Of a stretch of 64,000 nt of DNA, positions 1 to 9,500 are shown one piece after another. Each line of letters begins with the position of its first letter. Positions within the stretch are counted from its first letter, which is position 1. The translations under genes were made by a program, and so were the position numbers. The notes beneath the pieces were generated by a model, which did no database searches, was not told where the DNA came from, and saw only the letters and a list, made by a program, of their open reading frames with translations. Origin of the DNA: an uncultured Allomuricauda sp. (GTDB lineage: Bacteria; Bacteroidota; Bacteroidia; Flavobacteriales; Flavobacteriaceae); contig NZ_CANMPQ010000001.1 of the NCBI RefSeq assembly GCF_947499695.1, positions 1,178,001 to 1,242,000 on the forward strand. The letters run 5' to 3'.

Positions 1-231
1 GAGACTGAAAGTCTTTGGTGGCCCCTGATTGATAAAGCCGTATCAGGTTCACTTAAAGATGTTAAGCTTCAAAAACTGGAAGACACGTATTGGGAAGATA
101 CCACTTGGGGACGGATAAAGGAACAGTACCCAACCGCAAAAGTTATGAAGTCAGGTTTGGACTATGAACGTCCAAAAATGTGGAAAAGATATGATGATGT
201 TTCTGACGTCGTAAAAAAATACGCTAACTGA
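1..231 (+). CDS. DUF3179-like protein, C-terminal fragment
   Basis: An open frame runs from base 1 to a TGA at 229-231, giving the last 76 residues of a protein whose start lies outside the window. The tail begins ETESLWWPLIDKAVSG and continues with LKDVKLQKLEDTYW and WGRIKEQYPTAKV. This pattern of an ES-LW segment, a G-L-K-x-x-x-L segment and a W-x-x-W/H-P-x-x-x-V segment resembles the C-terminal part of DUF3179 proteins, a family of unknown function. The family call is from memory of the pattern and rests on a short fragment. A PaiB-like gene follows 12 bases downstream on the same strand. Confidence 0.55.
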   Translation, partial: ETESLWWPLIDKAVSGSLKDVKLQKLEDTYWEDTTWGRIKEQYPTAKVMKSGLDYERPKMWKRYDDVSDVVKKYAN

Positions 232-243
232 AAAATTTCACCT

Positions 244-849
244 TTGTACATTCCACATTACTACAAAAACGAAAATGTTGACGAGGTCAGAACATTTTTA
301 AAAGAAAACAGCTTCGGTATTTTGGTTAATCAGGTTGAGGGCAAACCTTGGGCTACACATATTCCATTAGAGCTTGATGCAGATGGTCAAGGAAAGGATG
401 TTTTAGAAGGACATATCTCCAAGACCAATCCACAGTGGAAAGCATTTGAAACCTCCAAAGAGGTTTTATGCATTTTCAATGGACCTCACGCTTATGTTTC
501 CTCTTCATGGTATCAAGAAGAAGAGGTGCCAACTTGGGACTATATAGCAGTGCATGTGTACGGCAAATTAAAGGTTTTGAGTGAAGAAGAAACGATGGAA
601 TCTCTCCATAAATTGGTAAACAAGTATGAGAAAGATTCCAAAAACCCAATATCCCTAAAGGATATGTCACCTAAGACACTTAGACAGGTCAAAGGGGTAG
701 TTGGGTTCAGTATTGAGATTACCGAAATTCAAGCAGCCTATAAACTGTCACAGACCCGACCACAAGATCATGCTAAAATTGTTTCCGAACTCTCGGAACG
801 GAAAGACTCTGGAAGCAAATTAATTGCCAAAAAAATCGAAGGCAATTAA
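244..849 (+). CDS. PaiB-like FMN-binding negative transcriptional regulator
   Basis: This 201-residue protein starts MYIPHYYKNENVDEV and matches the PaiB/FMN-binding split-barrel family in length and in its landmarks: an early GxLVNxxxGKPWATHIPL segment, GHISKTNPQWKAF, FxGPHAYVSSSWY, and VPTWDYIAVHVYG. In other bacteria PaiB proteins are linked to repression of sporulation and protease genes and bind flavin or heme; the function here is not shown by the sequence. The start codon is TTG at 244, chosen because MYIP is the usual N-terminus of the family and no ATG lies upstream before the preceding stop. It follows the DUF3179-like gene by 12 bases and may be cotranscribed with it. Confidence 0.8.
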   Translation: MYIPHYYKNENVDEVRTFLKENSFGILVNQVEGKPWATHIPLELDADGQGKDVLEGHISKTNPQWKAFETSKEVLCIFNGPHAYVSSSWYQEEEVPTWDYIAVHVYGKLKVLSEEETMESLHKLVNKYEKDSKNPISLKDMSPKTLRQVKGVVGFSIEITEIQAAYKLSQTRPQDHAKIVSELSERKDSGSKLIAKKIEGN

Positions 850-864
850 TATTAAACAAATTTC

Positions 865-2754
865 CTATTCATTATCCTGAAACTTAGTGTCAGCCCATCC
901 AGAGTATCGGGAATTGTTCACATGCATAATCCAGATTTCATCTTTATAAGAACCCTTCATCTTAGAGCGATAGGCTGCGTAGGCGTCCTCATTTTCCTGG
1001 TATTTGGCCAAGTACACATAGTTCAATCCATTATCAGGGTTCTTAAAATATTTCGCGTTAAGGCCCTTGGCTTTCAAATTGGCCATAAAACTCTTTAGGT
1101 AACGTTCATTTTTAAAAACGTTGGCTACAATGTAATGACCTTTACTTACACCATCCAGGCTAATGAATTTTTCAACGGGCTTATAGGCGCCGCCGGTAAA
1201 CGCTCCTTTTTTACTAGCAGCCTTTGTTTTAGGTTTTGCAGCGGTATTGGCAACCACTTGTGATTGCTTCACGGAATTATAACCCTTGAACTCGCTTTTT
1301 TTAGCCGGTGTGCTTATTTTAAGTTTTGCTGTCCTGTTGGTTTTAGGTTTTACAGCAGTATTTTCAGCAACTTGGGTTTGGACCGTAGCATTGTAAATAG
1401 AATCTAAGTCTGAGGAATTTTTGGCTAAATAAATTTTCTGCGCTTTTTCCTCTAGGTCAGGCCGCCTATTGTCTGTTTGTCTTTTGACCATTCGCATGAC
1501 CATTTCGAAACGTTTCTCCATTTCCTGATCTTTGGACTTTTCCAAAGAGTCCATTTTAAAGAGCAATTCATCAATAATAGCGTAGCTATCTTCTTGATTC
1601 TCCTTCAATTGCTTTACTTGTTCCTCCCAAAAAGCCAAATCTTCCTTATTGGTTGGCCTAAGAGTGGTTTCTGTGTCCAGTTTACTTTTCTTTGACTTTT
1701 TCTTCTCTTTTTTGATATCGGCAACAAAAGTACCTTCAATAGGCTTTCTGGTTGAACCTTCTTCATTGGATGCCAAGGTATTCCGTGACATAGTGGGCAC
1801 AAATGAAAACGCAATAGAAACCTCATGGGTCACTCCTAAATTGGCAAAATTGTTATTGATGTTCTTTTCGAAATTGTAACCGAAGGACAATCTCCTGTTC
1901 AAATTGAATCCTGTTCCCGCTGAAGCACCATAGAGCTGATCATACCCCCCTTGAATCCACCCCAGTTTGGGTAAATCAAGAATCAATCCTCCTCCAAATA
2001 TTGGATCTTGTTCTGCCTGAAAACGAGCTCTTGCCAAAGGCAATAGCCTTCCATCCTGAAAAATACCAGCGCCATTTTTAAATTCGTGGGCAAATTGAAC
2101 ATGGCCAGAAAAAGTTTTCTCATTGAAATCGGTCAAAGACTTACCGGATTTTATATTGTAATCCACCAAATTTTGGGCAAATACACCAAAATCAAACTTC
2201 CCAAATGAAACATTCAATCCCGGTTGAAAAGAAATTATGGAGTTTTGGGATGCATCATTTAACAGAGGGTCCTCTTCCAAGGTTACCGCTCTATCCGGGT
2301 CAAAACTGCTAACGTAATATGGAATGTTTACACCAAAGCTCAAGCTACTTTTTTGACCTAGTTGAATACCATGGGAATAGTTAGCCATCACCCCCAAATT
2401 AGAGATAACACCTTCTTGCTGATTATACAGACTTAAGCCCAGTCCAACGCGATCGTTAATTCTTCCACTATAACTTAAAAAGTAATTCTGGTTGTTATCG
2501 TTAAAGTCGGAACCTTGGCTGCGATGAAAGAGATTCACATAGGATTTATCCTCCCTAACGGCAGAAAATGTAGGGTTAATCAGAAACCTATTGAACTTTA
2601 ATAGATTCTGGAACGGCACATCATAGCTTACATAGGGGTTATCTTCCTGCGCATTCATTGCACCGCAGAAAAGTAATGGTATCATCAATAGAAAGAGCCG
2701 TTTATTGCGATCTATAGGGATATTTTTTAAATGCAGGGGTAGTTTTATAGCCAT
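865..2754 (-). CDS. PorP/SprF family protein with SPOR-like C-terminal domain
   Basis: A 629-residue protein with a signal peptide ending near residue 36 (LLFCGAMNAQ). Residues ~40-325 have the PorP/SprF plan: an early FNRFLINPTFSA-like motif, then repeated amphipathic barrel strands with FGV/LGL patterns. PorP/SprF proteins sit in the outer membrane and are tied to type IX secretion and gliding motility. They are usually about 300 residues. Here there is a long extension: a charged, coiled-coil-prone stretch ~370-440, a Lys/Thr/Ala-rich linker ~450-530 with repeated AKPKT motifs, and a ~80-residue end (GHYIVANVFKNERYLKSF, then a KG-N-AKYF segment) resembling a SPOR peptidoglycan-binding fold. 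The fusion may tether the barrel to the cell wall; that is inference. It is divergent from the GNAT gene. Confidence 0.8.
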   Translation of the reverse strand: MAIKLPLHLKNIPIDRNKRLFLLMIPLLFCGAMNAQEDNPYVSYDVPFQNLLKFNRFLINPTFSAVREDKSYVNLFHRSQGSDFNDNNQNYFLSYSGRINDRVGLGLSLYNQQEGVISNLGVMANYSHGIQLGQKSSLSFGVNIPYYVSSFDPDRAVTLEEDPLLNDASQNSIISFQPGLNVSFGKFDFGVFAQNLVDYNIKSGKSLTDFNEKTFSGHVQFAHEFKNGAGIFQDGRLLPLARARFQAEQDPIFGGGLILDLPKLGWIQGGYDQLYGASAGTGFNLNRRLSFGYNFEKNINNNFANLGVTHEVSIAFSFVPTMSRNTLASNEEGSTRKPIEGTFVADIKKEKKKSKKSKLDTETTLRPTNKEDLAFWEEQVKQLKENQEDSYAIIDELLFKMDSLEKSKDQEMEKRFEMVMRMVKRQTDNRRPDLEEKAQKIYLAKNSSDLDSIYNATVQTQVAENTAVKPKTNRTAKLKISTPAKKSEFKGYNSVKQSQVVANTAAKPKTKAASKKGAFTGGAYKPVEKFISLDGVSKGHYIVANVFKNERYLKSFMANLKAKGLNAKYFKNPDNGLNYVYLAKYQENEDAYAAYRSKMKGSYKDEIWIMHVNNSRYSGWADTKFQDNE

Positions 2755-2877
2755 GGCCTGGGGTTCTAAGTAGGTTCATTATCCCGGTTGGGATTTGTTT
2801 GGTTTTATTGTCTGGTCTCATTGCAAGATTTGGGAACTTGTAAGAGTTTTATTATTAATTGTTCTTGTAATTATACG

Positions 2878-2955
2878 TTTTTTGTCGACAAAAAACCAAT
2901 TTAATCGTTGAACTGCATGGTTATTTGTCGACTGATGCTTATATGTAACGACAAA
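2878..2955. promoter_or_regulatory. GTCGAC palindrome cluster in divergent intergenic region
   Basis: The ~305-base gap between the divergent PorP/SprF and GNAT genes (2755-3060) holds an 18-base perfect palindrome, TTTTTTGTCGACAAAAAA, at 2878-2895. A second TTTGTCG at 2924-2930 faces CGACAAA at 2949-2955 across an 18-base spacer. Four copies of the same TTTGTCG half-site in 78 bases suggest a repressor or activator operator, or a hairpin. No protein can be assigned. Nothing else coding was seen in the gap. Confidence 0.45.
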
Positions 2956-2996
2956 CATTCAATTTTCTTATGTAGCTGATTTTGAGCCTCTTCTAG

Positions 2997-3033
2997 TTTG
3001 CCAAAATTTAAAACCAATTTCCTAGTATTTTTG
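2997..3033 (+). promoter_or_regulatory. Possible Bacteroidota-type promoter of the GNAT gene
   Basis: TATTTTTG at 3026-3033 fits the Bacteroidota -7 box TAnnTTTG, and TTTG at 2997-3000 could be the -33 box, though the 25-base spacer is a little long. Transcription would begin near 3040, which supports the ATG at 3061 rather than an earlier in-frame codon. Confidence 0.35.
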
Positions 3034-3060
3034 TATCTGCCTATATCGTGTAAGAATGTT

Positions 3061-3540
3061 ATGAGTGAGCATATAAAAATCGTCAGTTGTTCGGAAAAAT
3101 ACTTCGAGGCTTTCAAAGCGTTGAACGAGGAATGGATTAACCAATATTTTAAAATTGAAGAGATGGATCGTGTCTCTCTTGGCAATCCAAAAGAATACAT
3201 TTTGGATAAAGGTGGATACATTGCTGTGGCTTTGCTCAATGATGAAGCTGTAGGTGTTTGCGCTCTAATGAAAAGTAGTCTCGAAGGCTTCGATTTTGAA
3301 CTAGCCAAAATGGGGGTTTCGCCCAGAGTTCAAGGCAAAGGTATTGGCAAGCTTTTGGGTGAACATATTATCCATAAGGCCCAAAGTATGGGCGCCACTA
3401 AGTTATATTTGGAAACCAACAGCGTCTTGGGTCCGGCGATTGCGTTGTATAAAAAACTGGGGTTTAAGGAAATAACAGGTGTTACTTCTCCCTATGAGCG
3501 AAGCGATATTCAAATGTTGCTTGACCTGAATCATTCTTGA
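3061..3540 (+). CDS. GNAT family N-acetyltransferase
   Basis: A 159-residue protein starting MSEHIKIVSCSEKYF. The acetyl-CoA-binding signature is visible as VSPRVQGKGIGKLLGEHIIH (R/Q-x-x-G-x-G) around residues 89-108, followed by a typical LYLETNS...ALYKKLGF end, so it is a Gcn5-type acetyltransferase of MarR-independent, stand-alone type. The substrate is unknown. An in-frame codon at 2998 would lengthen it, but that region carries promoter-like boxes, so 3061 is preferred. It is transcribed away from the PorP/SprF gene. Confidence 0.85.
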   Translation: MSEHIKIVSCSEKYFEAFKALNEEWINQYFKIEEMDRVSLGNPKEYILDKGGYIAVALLNDEAVGVCALMKSSLEGFDFELAKMGVSPRVQGKGIGKLLGEHIIHKAQSMGATKLYLETNSVLGPAIALYKKLGFKEITGVTSPYERSDIQMLLDLNHS

Positions 3541-3658
3541 AACTATCTACTAGACACTACATTTCTATCCATCTACCTTGTTCAAATCCTGTACTTTGAC
3601 TTTCCTATCTCGTTAAAAATGAGTATATTAAAGAATTCACTTTTAAAATTCCAACGTC

Positions 3659-4081
3659 ATGGGAACAGTTAAGAATTTGAACAAATGGGCTAATGCCCAT
3701 ACCTATTATCCATTGGATTTAGTGCGAATTGCCCTTGGAATCTTTCTTTTTTACAAGGGAGTGGAATTTATGACGAATCATGAACAAATGGCCATAATGG
3801 TCAGACCCTTTCAAGAGATGCCGGGAGGAATGATTCTTTTGCATTACATAACCCCAGCACATTTTGTCGGCGGTTTTTTGATCGTGGTTGGTTTGCTAAC
3901 GCGATGGGCAGCAGCGGCCCAGTTACCAATCTTAATCGGTGCGGTATTAACAAATTTCCTAGGGGAAATGAATACCACAAACCTTATTTTGGCAACGCTG
4001 ACCCTGCTAGCCTGTATATTTTTCCTAGTGTACGGGTCAGGAAAGCATTCTGCCGATTACTATTTGAAAATGCAGCAATAG
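3659..4081 (+). CDS. DoxX family membrane protein
   Basis: A 140-residue protein with four hydrophobic segments at roughly 20-38, 62-82, 84-105 and 110-130, the size and topology of DoxX-type proteins. The segments LVRIALGIFLFYKGVEF and GGFLIVVGLLTRWAAAAQLPIL, with the Arg after the second helix, are typical. Some DoxX proteins work in redox or sulfur metabolism or with membrane-associated oxidoreductases, but most have no known role and none can be assigned here. It converges with the TonB receptor gene, with only 10 bases between the stop codons. Confidence 0.8.
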   Translation: MGTVKNLNKWANAHTYYPLDLVRIALGIFLFYKGVEFMTNHEQMAIMVRPFQEMPGGMILLHYITPAHFVGGFLIVVGLLTRWAAAAQLPILIGAVLTNFLGEMNTTNLILATLTLLACIFFLVYGSGKHSADYYLKMQQ

Positions 4082-4091
4082 GAAATCAGTA

Positions 4092-6254
4092 CTATAAGTT
4101 ATCCAATTGATTGCTCTTGCCATCGTTACTAATGGTCCAAAAGAACCCTACAAAAAAGAAACTATCAGCAGGGGGCGTAATTGCCCTTCTGTCAAAGATT
4201 CCATCGACATTCGGTGTGTTTGCGTATTGATAGTCGCTTACATTGTTAAAACTCAATATATTGTTCACCGAAAAGTATAGAATCTTTTGCTGATCAATCA
4301 AGTAGGCCCAATTTACACTGAGGTTATTGAAGGATTTGGTCTTTTCTGCCAAAAATTCCGGAGTGTTCGGATTATCATAGGGTCTTCCTGAACCGTAAGA
4401 ATATGAAACTCCGACCTGCGAACGCAGCTTGTTCACCCAGTATTTGGTCACCAAAGAGAAATTGTGTTTAGGTGCAAAATTAGGTGTTGCACGTTCCATA
4501 AAATTCTGATAATCACGTTCCGTGTCCAAGTAGGAATATGAAATCCAATAGTCTAAGTTGTTGATGCTTTTATTGTCTCTCCAAAAAACATCGAACCCAG
4601 CCGCATAACCACTCCCTAGATTGGAAAAAGCTGAGTTGAACTGCGGAAGCTGAGTATCGTATTTTACCAGATTGTCATAATCTTTGTAGTACCCTTCTGC
4701 TCTAAACGTCTTGCCATCACCTACGTATTGGTAATTTAGAATGTAATGTGAGGTTTTTTCAGATGAAAGAGGTGCTCCAAACTTGGCCACATTAGATATA
4801 GGGTTCTGATAAAAATCTCCATAAGCAAGTGAAAATTGACCTTTGTCACCAGGCTTATAGGCAAGCGATACTCGTGGTGAAATCGTAAAATCCTGCATAA
4901 AAGAACTGTGTTCTCCCCTAATCCCAAGTTTCATTGCAAACTTATTGCTCAAGAAGATATCCGTCTCCGCAAAACCTGCCCACAGCTGATCATCGTAGTC
5001 ACTTTCAAAGGTAAAGCCATCATTTGCCGAAAAGGTTTCCTCAAAATTGGTATTGAATAATTCAGAACCAATGGTAAGATTAAATCGATTGCTGAAGTTT
5101 TTTCGAACTTTAGCCTTTACGTGGGTTGCTGTCTCTTTAGCTTCTACAACGTCTTGCTGTATACCGACATCGTTCGTATCCCATGAAATGGCAGCTCCGG
5201 TGGTTAAGCTCCAATCGTTTCCGAAAAAATATTTATATGAGGAGTTAAAATAAAGGTTGTTATTCTTTAATCTAAACTGTATGAAATCATCAAAATTGAT
5301 ATCCTCTTGAGCAATGTCCAAATCTGCATGATTGAATCCTGTGTAGAGTTTAAACATGCTCTTCTCTCCCTTGCTCCTGAAAACAGCTTCCCCTGAAATA
5401 GACTCGTATGGACTATTCCATCTTACACCTTGATCAGAAGGAATCAAAGCTTCGTACGGTGAAAGGTTGATATAGGAAGTGTTCAAACTCAACGATTGAT
5501 CACCCCATATCTCTGTATGACCCAATCCCCCACCGACAGACATTATAGAAATATCCGTCTTTTCTTGGTCAGGCACGTCGGTTGTATTCAAAAGAAGTAC
5601 GCTGGATAAGGCCTGTCCGTACTCCGCAGAATATCCCCCCGTACTAAAGGTGATTCCTTTAAAAAGAAATGGAGAAAACCTGCCTCTTGTAGGTGTATTG
5701 TTTGCCGATGCGTTAAAGGGTTGAAAAACTCGAAGTCCATCTATGAACACCTGTGTTTCATCGGCCGAACCACCTCTTACAAAAAGTCTTCCGTCTTCAT
5801 TTACGGTAGTTGTTCCAGGTAAGGTTTGCAGAGCCGCGACAAAATCCCCTGCCGCCCCAGCTGTGGTAACAATATCCAATGGCTTTAAAACTGAAACCTT
5901 GGAATTGTCGCCTGCCTCAAAAGTTCCAGCAGTTAAGGTTACGCCTGTCAACGCATTTATCGATTCAACCAGTTGTATCTGAATATCTTTAAAATATGTA
6001 ACATCTCCTATCTCATAATGGGGGTCATAAGACAACATGGAAATAACCAAGGTTTGGGTACCTGTTTCCGTGGTTTCAAAGTTAAAAGTTCCATTTTCAG
6101 TGGTCGAAGCACCGTCATAGGTACCCTCTAAATAGACGTTGGCCCCGCTTATCGGATTGTTTTTGGCATCGGTTACGGTGCCGGATACTGTGGTTTGGGA
6201 AGATACTGCCCCTGCGATTAAGATTGTAATAAATAAAAGAATCTGGTTTTTCAT
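4092..6254 (-). CDS. TonB-dependent receptor with carboxypeptidase-regulatory-like domain
   Basis: An outer-membrane active transporter of 720 residues when started at the ATG at 6254, which places a clean signal peptide (MKNQILLFITILIAGAVSSQ) at the N-terminus; a further upstream in-frame ATG at 6308 would add 18 non-signal residues. Residues ~21-105 are a carboxypeptidase-D regulatory-like domain (TVSGTVTDAKNNPISGANVYLEG), ~125-235 the plug domain (LQTLPGTTTVNEDGRLFVRGGSADETQVFIDGL), and the rest the 22-strand barrel ending in FFFVGFFWTIS. It is shorter than SusC proteins and has no SusD partner beside it. The substrate is unknown; siderophore, metal or peptide uptake are all possible. Confidence 0.88.
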   Translation of the reverse strand: MKNQILLFITILIAGAVSSQTTVSGTVTDAKNNPISGANVYLEGTYDGASTTENGTFNFETTETGTQTLVISMLSYDPHYEIGDVTYFKDIQIQLVESINALTGVTLTAGTFEAGDNSKVSVLKPLDIVTTAGAAGDFVAALQTLPGTTTVNEDGRLFVRGGSADETQVFIDGLRVFQPFNASANNTPTRGRFSPFLFKGITFSTGGYSAEYGQALSSVLLLNTTDVPDQEKTDISIMSVGGGLGHTEIWGDQSLSLNTSYINLSPYEALIPSDQGVRWNSPYESISGEAVFRSKGEKSMFKLYTGFNHADLDIAQEDINFDDFIQFRLKNNNLYFNSSYKYFFGNDWSLTTGAAISWDTNDVGIQQDVVEAKETATHVKAKVRKNFSNRFNLTIGSELFNTNFEETFSANDGFTFESDYDDQLWAGFAETDIFLSNKFAMKLGIRGEHSSFMQDFTISPRVSLAYKPGDKGQFSLAYGDFYQNPISNVAKFGAPLSSEKTSHYILNYQYVGDGKTFRAEGYYKDYDNLVKYDTQLPQFNSAFSNLGSGYAAGFDVFWRDNKSINNLDYWISYSYLDTERDYQNFMERATPNFAPKHNFSLVTKYWVNKLRSQVGVSYSYGSGRPYDNPNTPEFLAEKTKSFNNLSVNWAYLIDQQKILYFSVNNILSFNNVSDYQYANTPNVDGIFDRRAITPPADSFFFVGFFWTISNDGKSNQLDNL

Positions 6255-6509
6255 GACTGTTCGTTGTTTGATACCCCAAAATTGCCTTAACAGTCTTATG
6301 CATACCAATCCGTGATACCCAATTGTAGAATTTTAATGATGAATTGAACCTTGGGTCTTAAATGATAAATCAGCCATCAAATAAGTAGAAGATGGTCCAG
6401 GGGAAATCTCTTTTATTTTGTGCTTTACGCTTTAAACATTACATTTAAATAGCCATATCAACCACTTTAAACCAATATCATAAAAACCTCAGTACACACA
6501 ATTCTACTT

Positions 6510-9500
6510 GTGTGCTTTTCGATTGTTTCGTTAAAAGCGCAAAACTCTGTAATCGATAGTCTACAGGGTATTTATCCAAGTGCCCAAAGTGATTCTGCCC
6601 GAGTTAAGATTTTAAAAGATATTTCTTGGCAATACCTCAATCATCGAAGCAGCGCCGAATTGGCAAAAAAACATATTGACAGCTTCAATTCCATAAGCGA
6701 AAGAGCAAATTTACCTTGGGGCATTTCATTAGCCAACTATCAGTATGCCGTATTGGAAAGACAAAAGGGCAACTATGCTGAAGCATTACATTTTATTGAC
6801 ACGTATCTTGACTTCCATCAAACGAAAAAGGAATCCTTTGCCTTGGCCAATGGTCTATATCAAAAAGCCGTCATATTAGATGATCTGGGCAATTTTGATA
6901 AAAGTCTGGAAATCTATTATTCAATTCTCAAAATTTATGAAGAACTGGATGATTCATTTAGTGTAGCCACTACCCTGAATGCAATGGGAGAAATCTTAAA
7001 GAACAATGGCAAAATGCTAGATGCCATGGATTCCTATAACCGGGCTCTTAAACTCTTCACTGAAATTGGTGATAAAACCGAAATTGCCAATTGCCTTTTT
7101 AACATTGGTGACACCCATATGCAAATGGAACAGTATGATTTGGCTTTGGAATATTTGGGTCGTGCATTGGCTCTAGATCAGGAGGCACAGAGCGATTGGG
7201 GCATGGCATATGACTACGAAGCGCTTGGAAAAGTATATGGTTTTCAGGAAAAATTTGCAGATGCCTTAGAATACCATAATCAGGCGCTTGTGTTGCGCGA
7301 AGAACTTGGGTTAAAACGTGAACTGGCCTTGAGCCATTCACAGATTGGGGTTATTAATCTCAAATTAAAGCAATTTGCAAGAGCAGAAAAGAGCCTTAAC
7401 AATGCCATTGAGATTGCAGAGGAAATAAAAGCCAAAGCCGTACTTAAAGATAATTATGCTGCGCTTTCACAACTCTACGAGCAAACCGGAGATTATCAGA
7501 GATCATTGGAATTCAAAAACAAATTCATTGATGTAAAGGATAGCTTGTTCAATGAATCCAAATCCAAGCAGGTCGAAGAGTTGCAGGTTCGTTTTGAAAC
7601 TGAAAAAAAACAAAGTGCCATCGCTGCCCTAGAAAAGGATGCTGAAATTACAGGGCTTCGGCTTGAACGGCAGACCACCATTCGCAATATTATCATTGGT
7701 GCGGCATTGGTCATTTTGCTGTTTGCTTACTTCGCCTTCAACAGATATCGACACAACCAAAGAGCAAGATATGCCGATGAAGAAAAGAAAAGAATGCTCG
7801 CTGAAGAACGAAAACGAACAGAAATTGAAAAACAACGTGTAGTAGAGCTTGAAAAGATAGACAAACTTAAAGATGAATTTCTTGCCAATACCTCCCATGA
7901 ATTACGAACACCATTGGTAGGAATTATTGGATTAACGGAATCTCTAAAAGATGGAATAGCAGGAAAGCTTCCGAAAGCTGCCATGGAAAATTTGGACATG
8001 ATTGCCAATAGTGGCATGCGACTTTCCCATCTTGTTAATGACATCTTGGACTTTTCAAAACTTAAGAATAAAGACATTGAACTCTCGATCCGTCCGGTGG
8101 ATATTCATGCGCTATCCACGATTGTAATGCGCCTATCAAATCCCTTGGTTCAGGATAAAAAATTGAAGCTCATCAATTCAATCCCAAAAGATGTTCCTCT
8201 GGTAGATGCCGATGAGAATAGGTTACAGCAAATCATGCATAACTTAATTGGGAATGCTATAAAGTTTACTCAAAAGGGTTATGTAACCTTGTTATCAGAA
8301 GTTAAGAACAATATGTTGAGCATTTCTGTTACGGATACAGGTATTGGAATCCCAGAAGGCAAATTCGAAACCATTTTTAATTCATTTGAACAAGCCGATG
8401 GTTCTACACAAAGAGAATATGGTGGTACAGGACTTGGTCTTTCAGTGACCAAACAATTGGTCGAACTGCATGGAGGCTCCATTGTGGTGACTTCTGAAAA
8501 GGGAAAAGGTTCTATTTTTTCATTTACGCTTCCCTTGAGCAAAACTGATCGCAAAGACTTTGAATCCAAAGGGTTTGTCTCAACAGATTTTGTACAATCT
8601 CGGTCAACACCTCAAAAAGATTTGCCATTACCCGGAGTATCCAAGAAACATGGTCAAGAAATACCCAAAATTTTGATTGTGGACGATGAGCCGGTCAACA
8701 GAAGGGTGCTTGAAAATCATTTAACGGTTGCAGGTTACGAAATTACCGAAGTCAGTTCTGGGAAAGAAGCCTTAAAGGAATTGGATAGCGAGAATTTATA
8801 CAATCTGGTATTGCTTGATGTTATGATGCCTGGAATTTCTGGTTATGAAGTTTGTGAGAAAATCAGAGAAAAATATATCGCTAGTGAGCTTCCTGTAATT
8901 TTACTGACAGCCAAAAATACCGTAAACGAATTGGTAGTTGGTTTCAATGCAGGTGCCAACGATTATTTGACCAAACCGATTTCCAAGAATGAGTTATTAA
9001 GCCGAATCAAAACGCACATCAATTTAAATACCATCCACAGGGCCACTTCTAGATTTGTTCCTTCGGAATTTGTCCAATCCGTAGGCAAGCAATCCATCAC
9101 AGATGTGAGGTTGGGTGACCACATTGAAAAAAATGTCACCGTATTGTTTTCTGATATACGAGATTACACAACGCTTGCGGAAAGCATGACTCCTGAACAA
9201 AATTTCAAATTTGTGAACGCCTATGTGGGTCGTATGGGTCCAATTATCAAGGAAAACCATGGTTTTGTAAATCAATACTTGGGCGATGGAATCATGGCGC
9301 TATTTACGCATACTTCAGAAAGTGCTTTGGATGCAGCTATTGAAATGCAACGGACCTTAGCTCTCTATAATAAAAGACGAATCAAGGAAAAAGGGTATGT
9401 CCCAATTTCCGTTGGTATGGGACTTCATACCGGCCAGTTAATTATGGGTATTATTGGTGATACCCAAAGAAATGACCCTGCTGTAATATCCGATACGGTA

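Noticed and set aside
2901..3308. A 135-residue minus-strand frame opposite the GNAT gene
   Set aside because: It overlaps the well-supported acetyltransferase completely for most of its length and has no recognisable domain.
4092..6254. Possible SusC of a polysaccharide locus
   Set aside because: The receptor is about 720 residues, shorter than SusC proteins, has no SusD next to it and is about 26 kb from the glucan locus.
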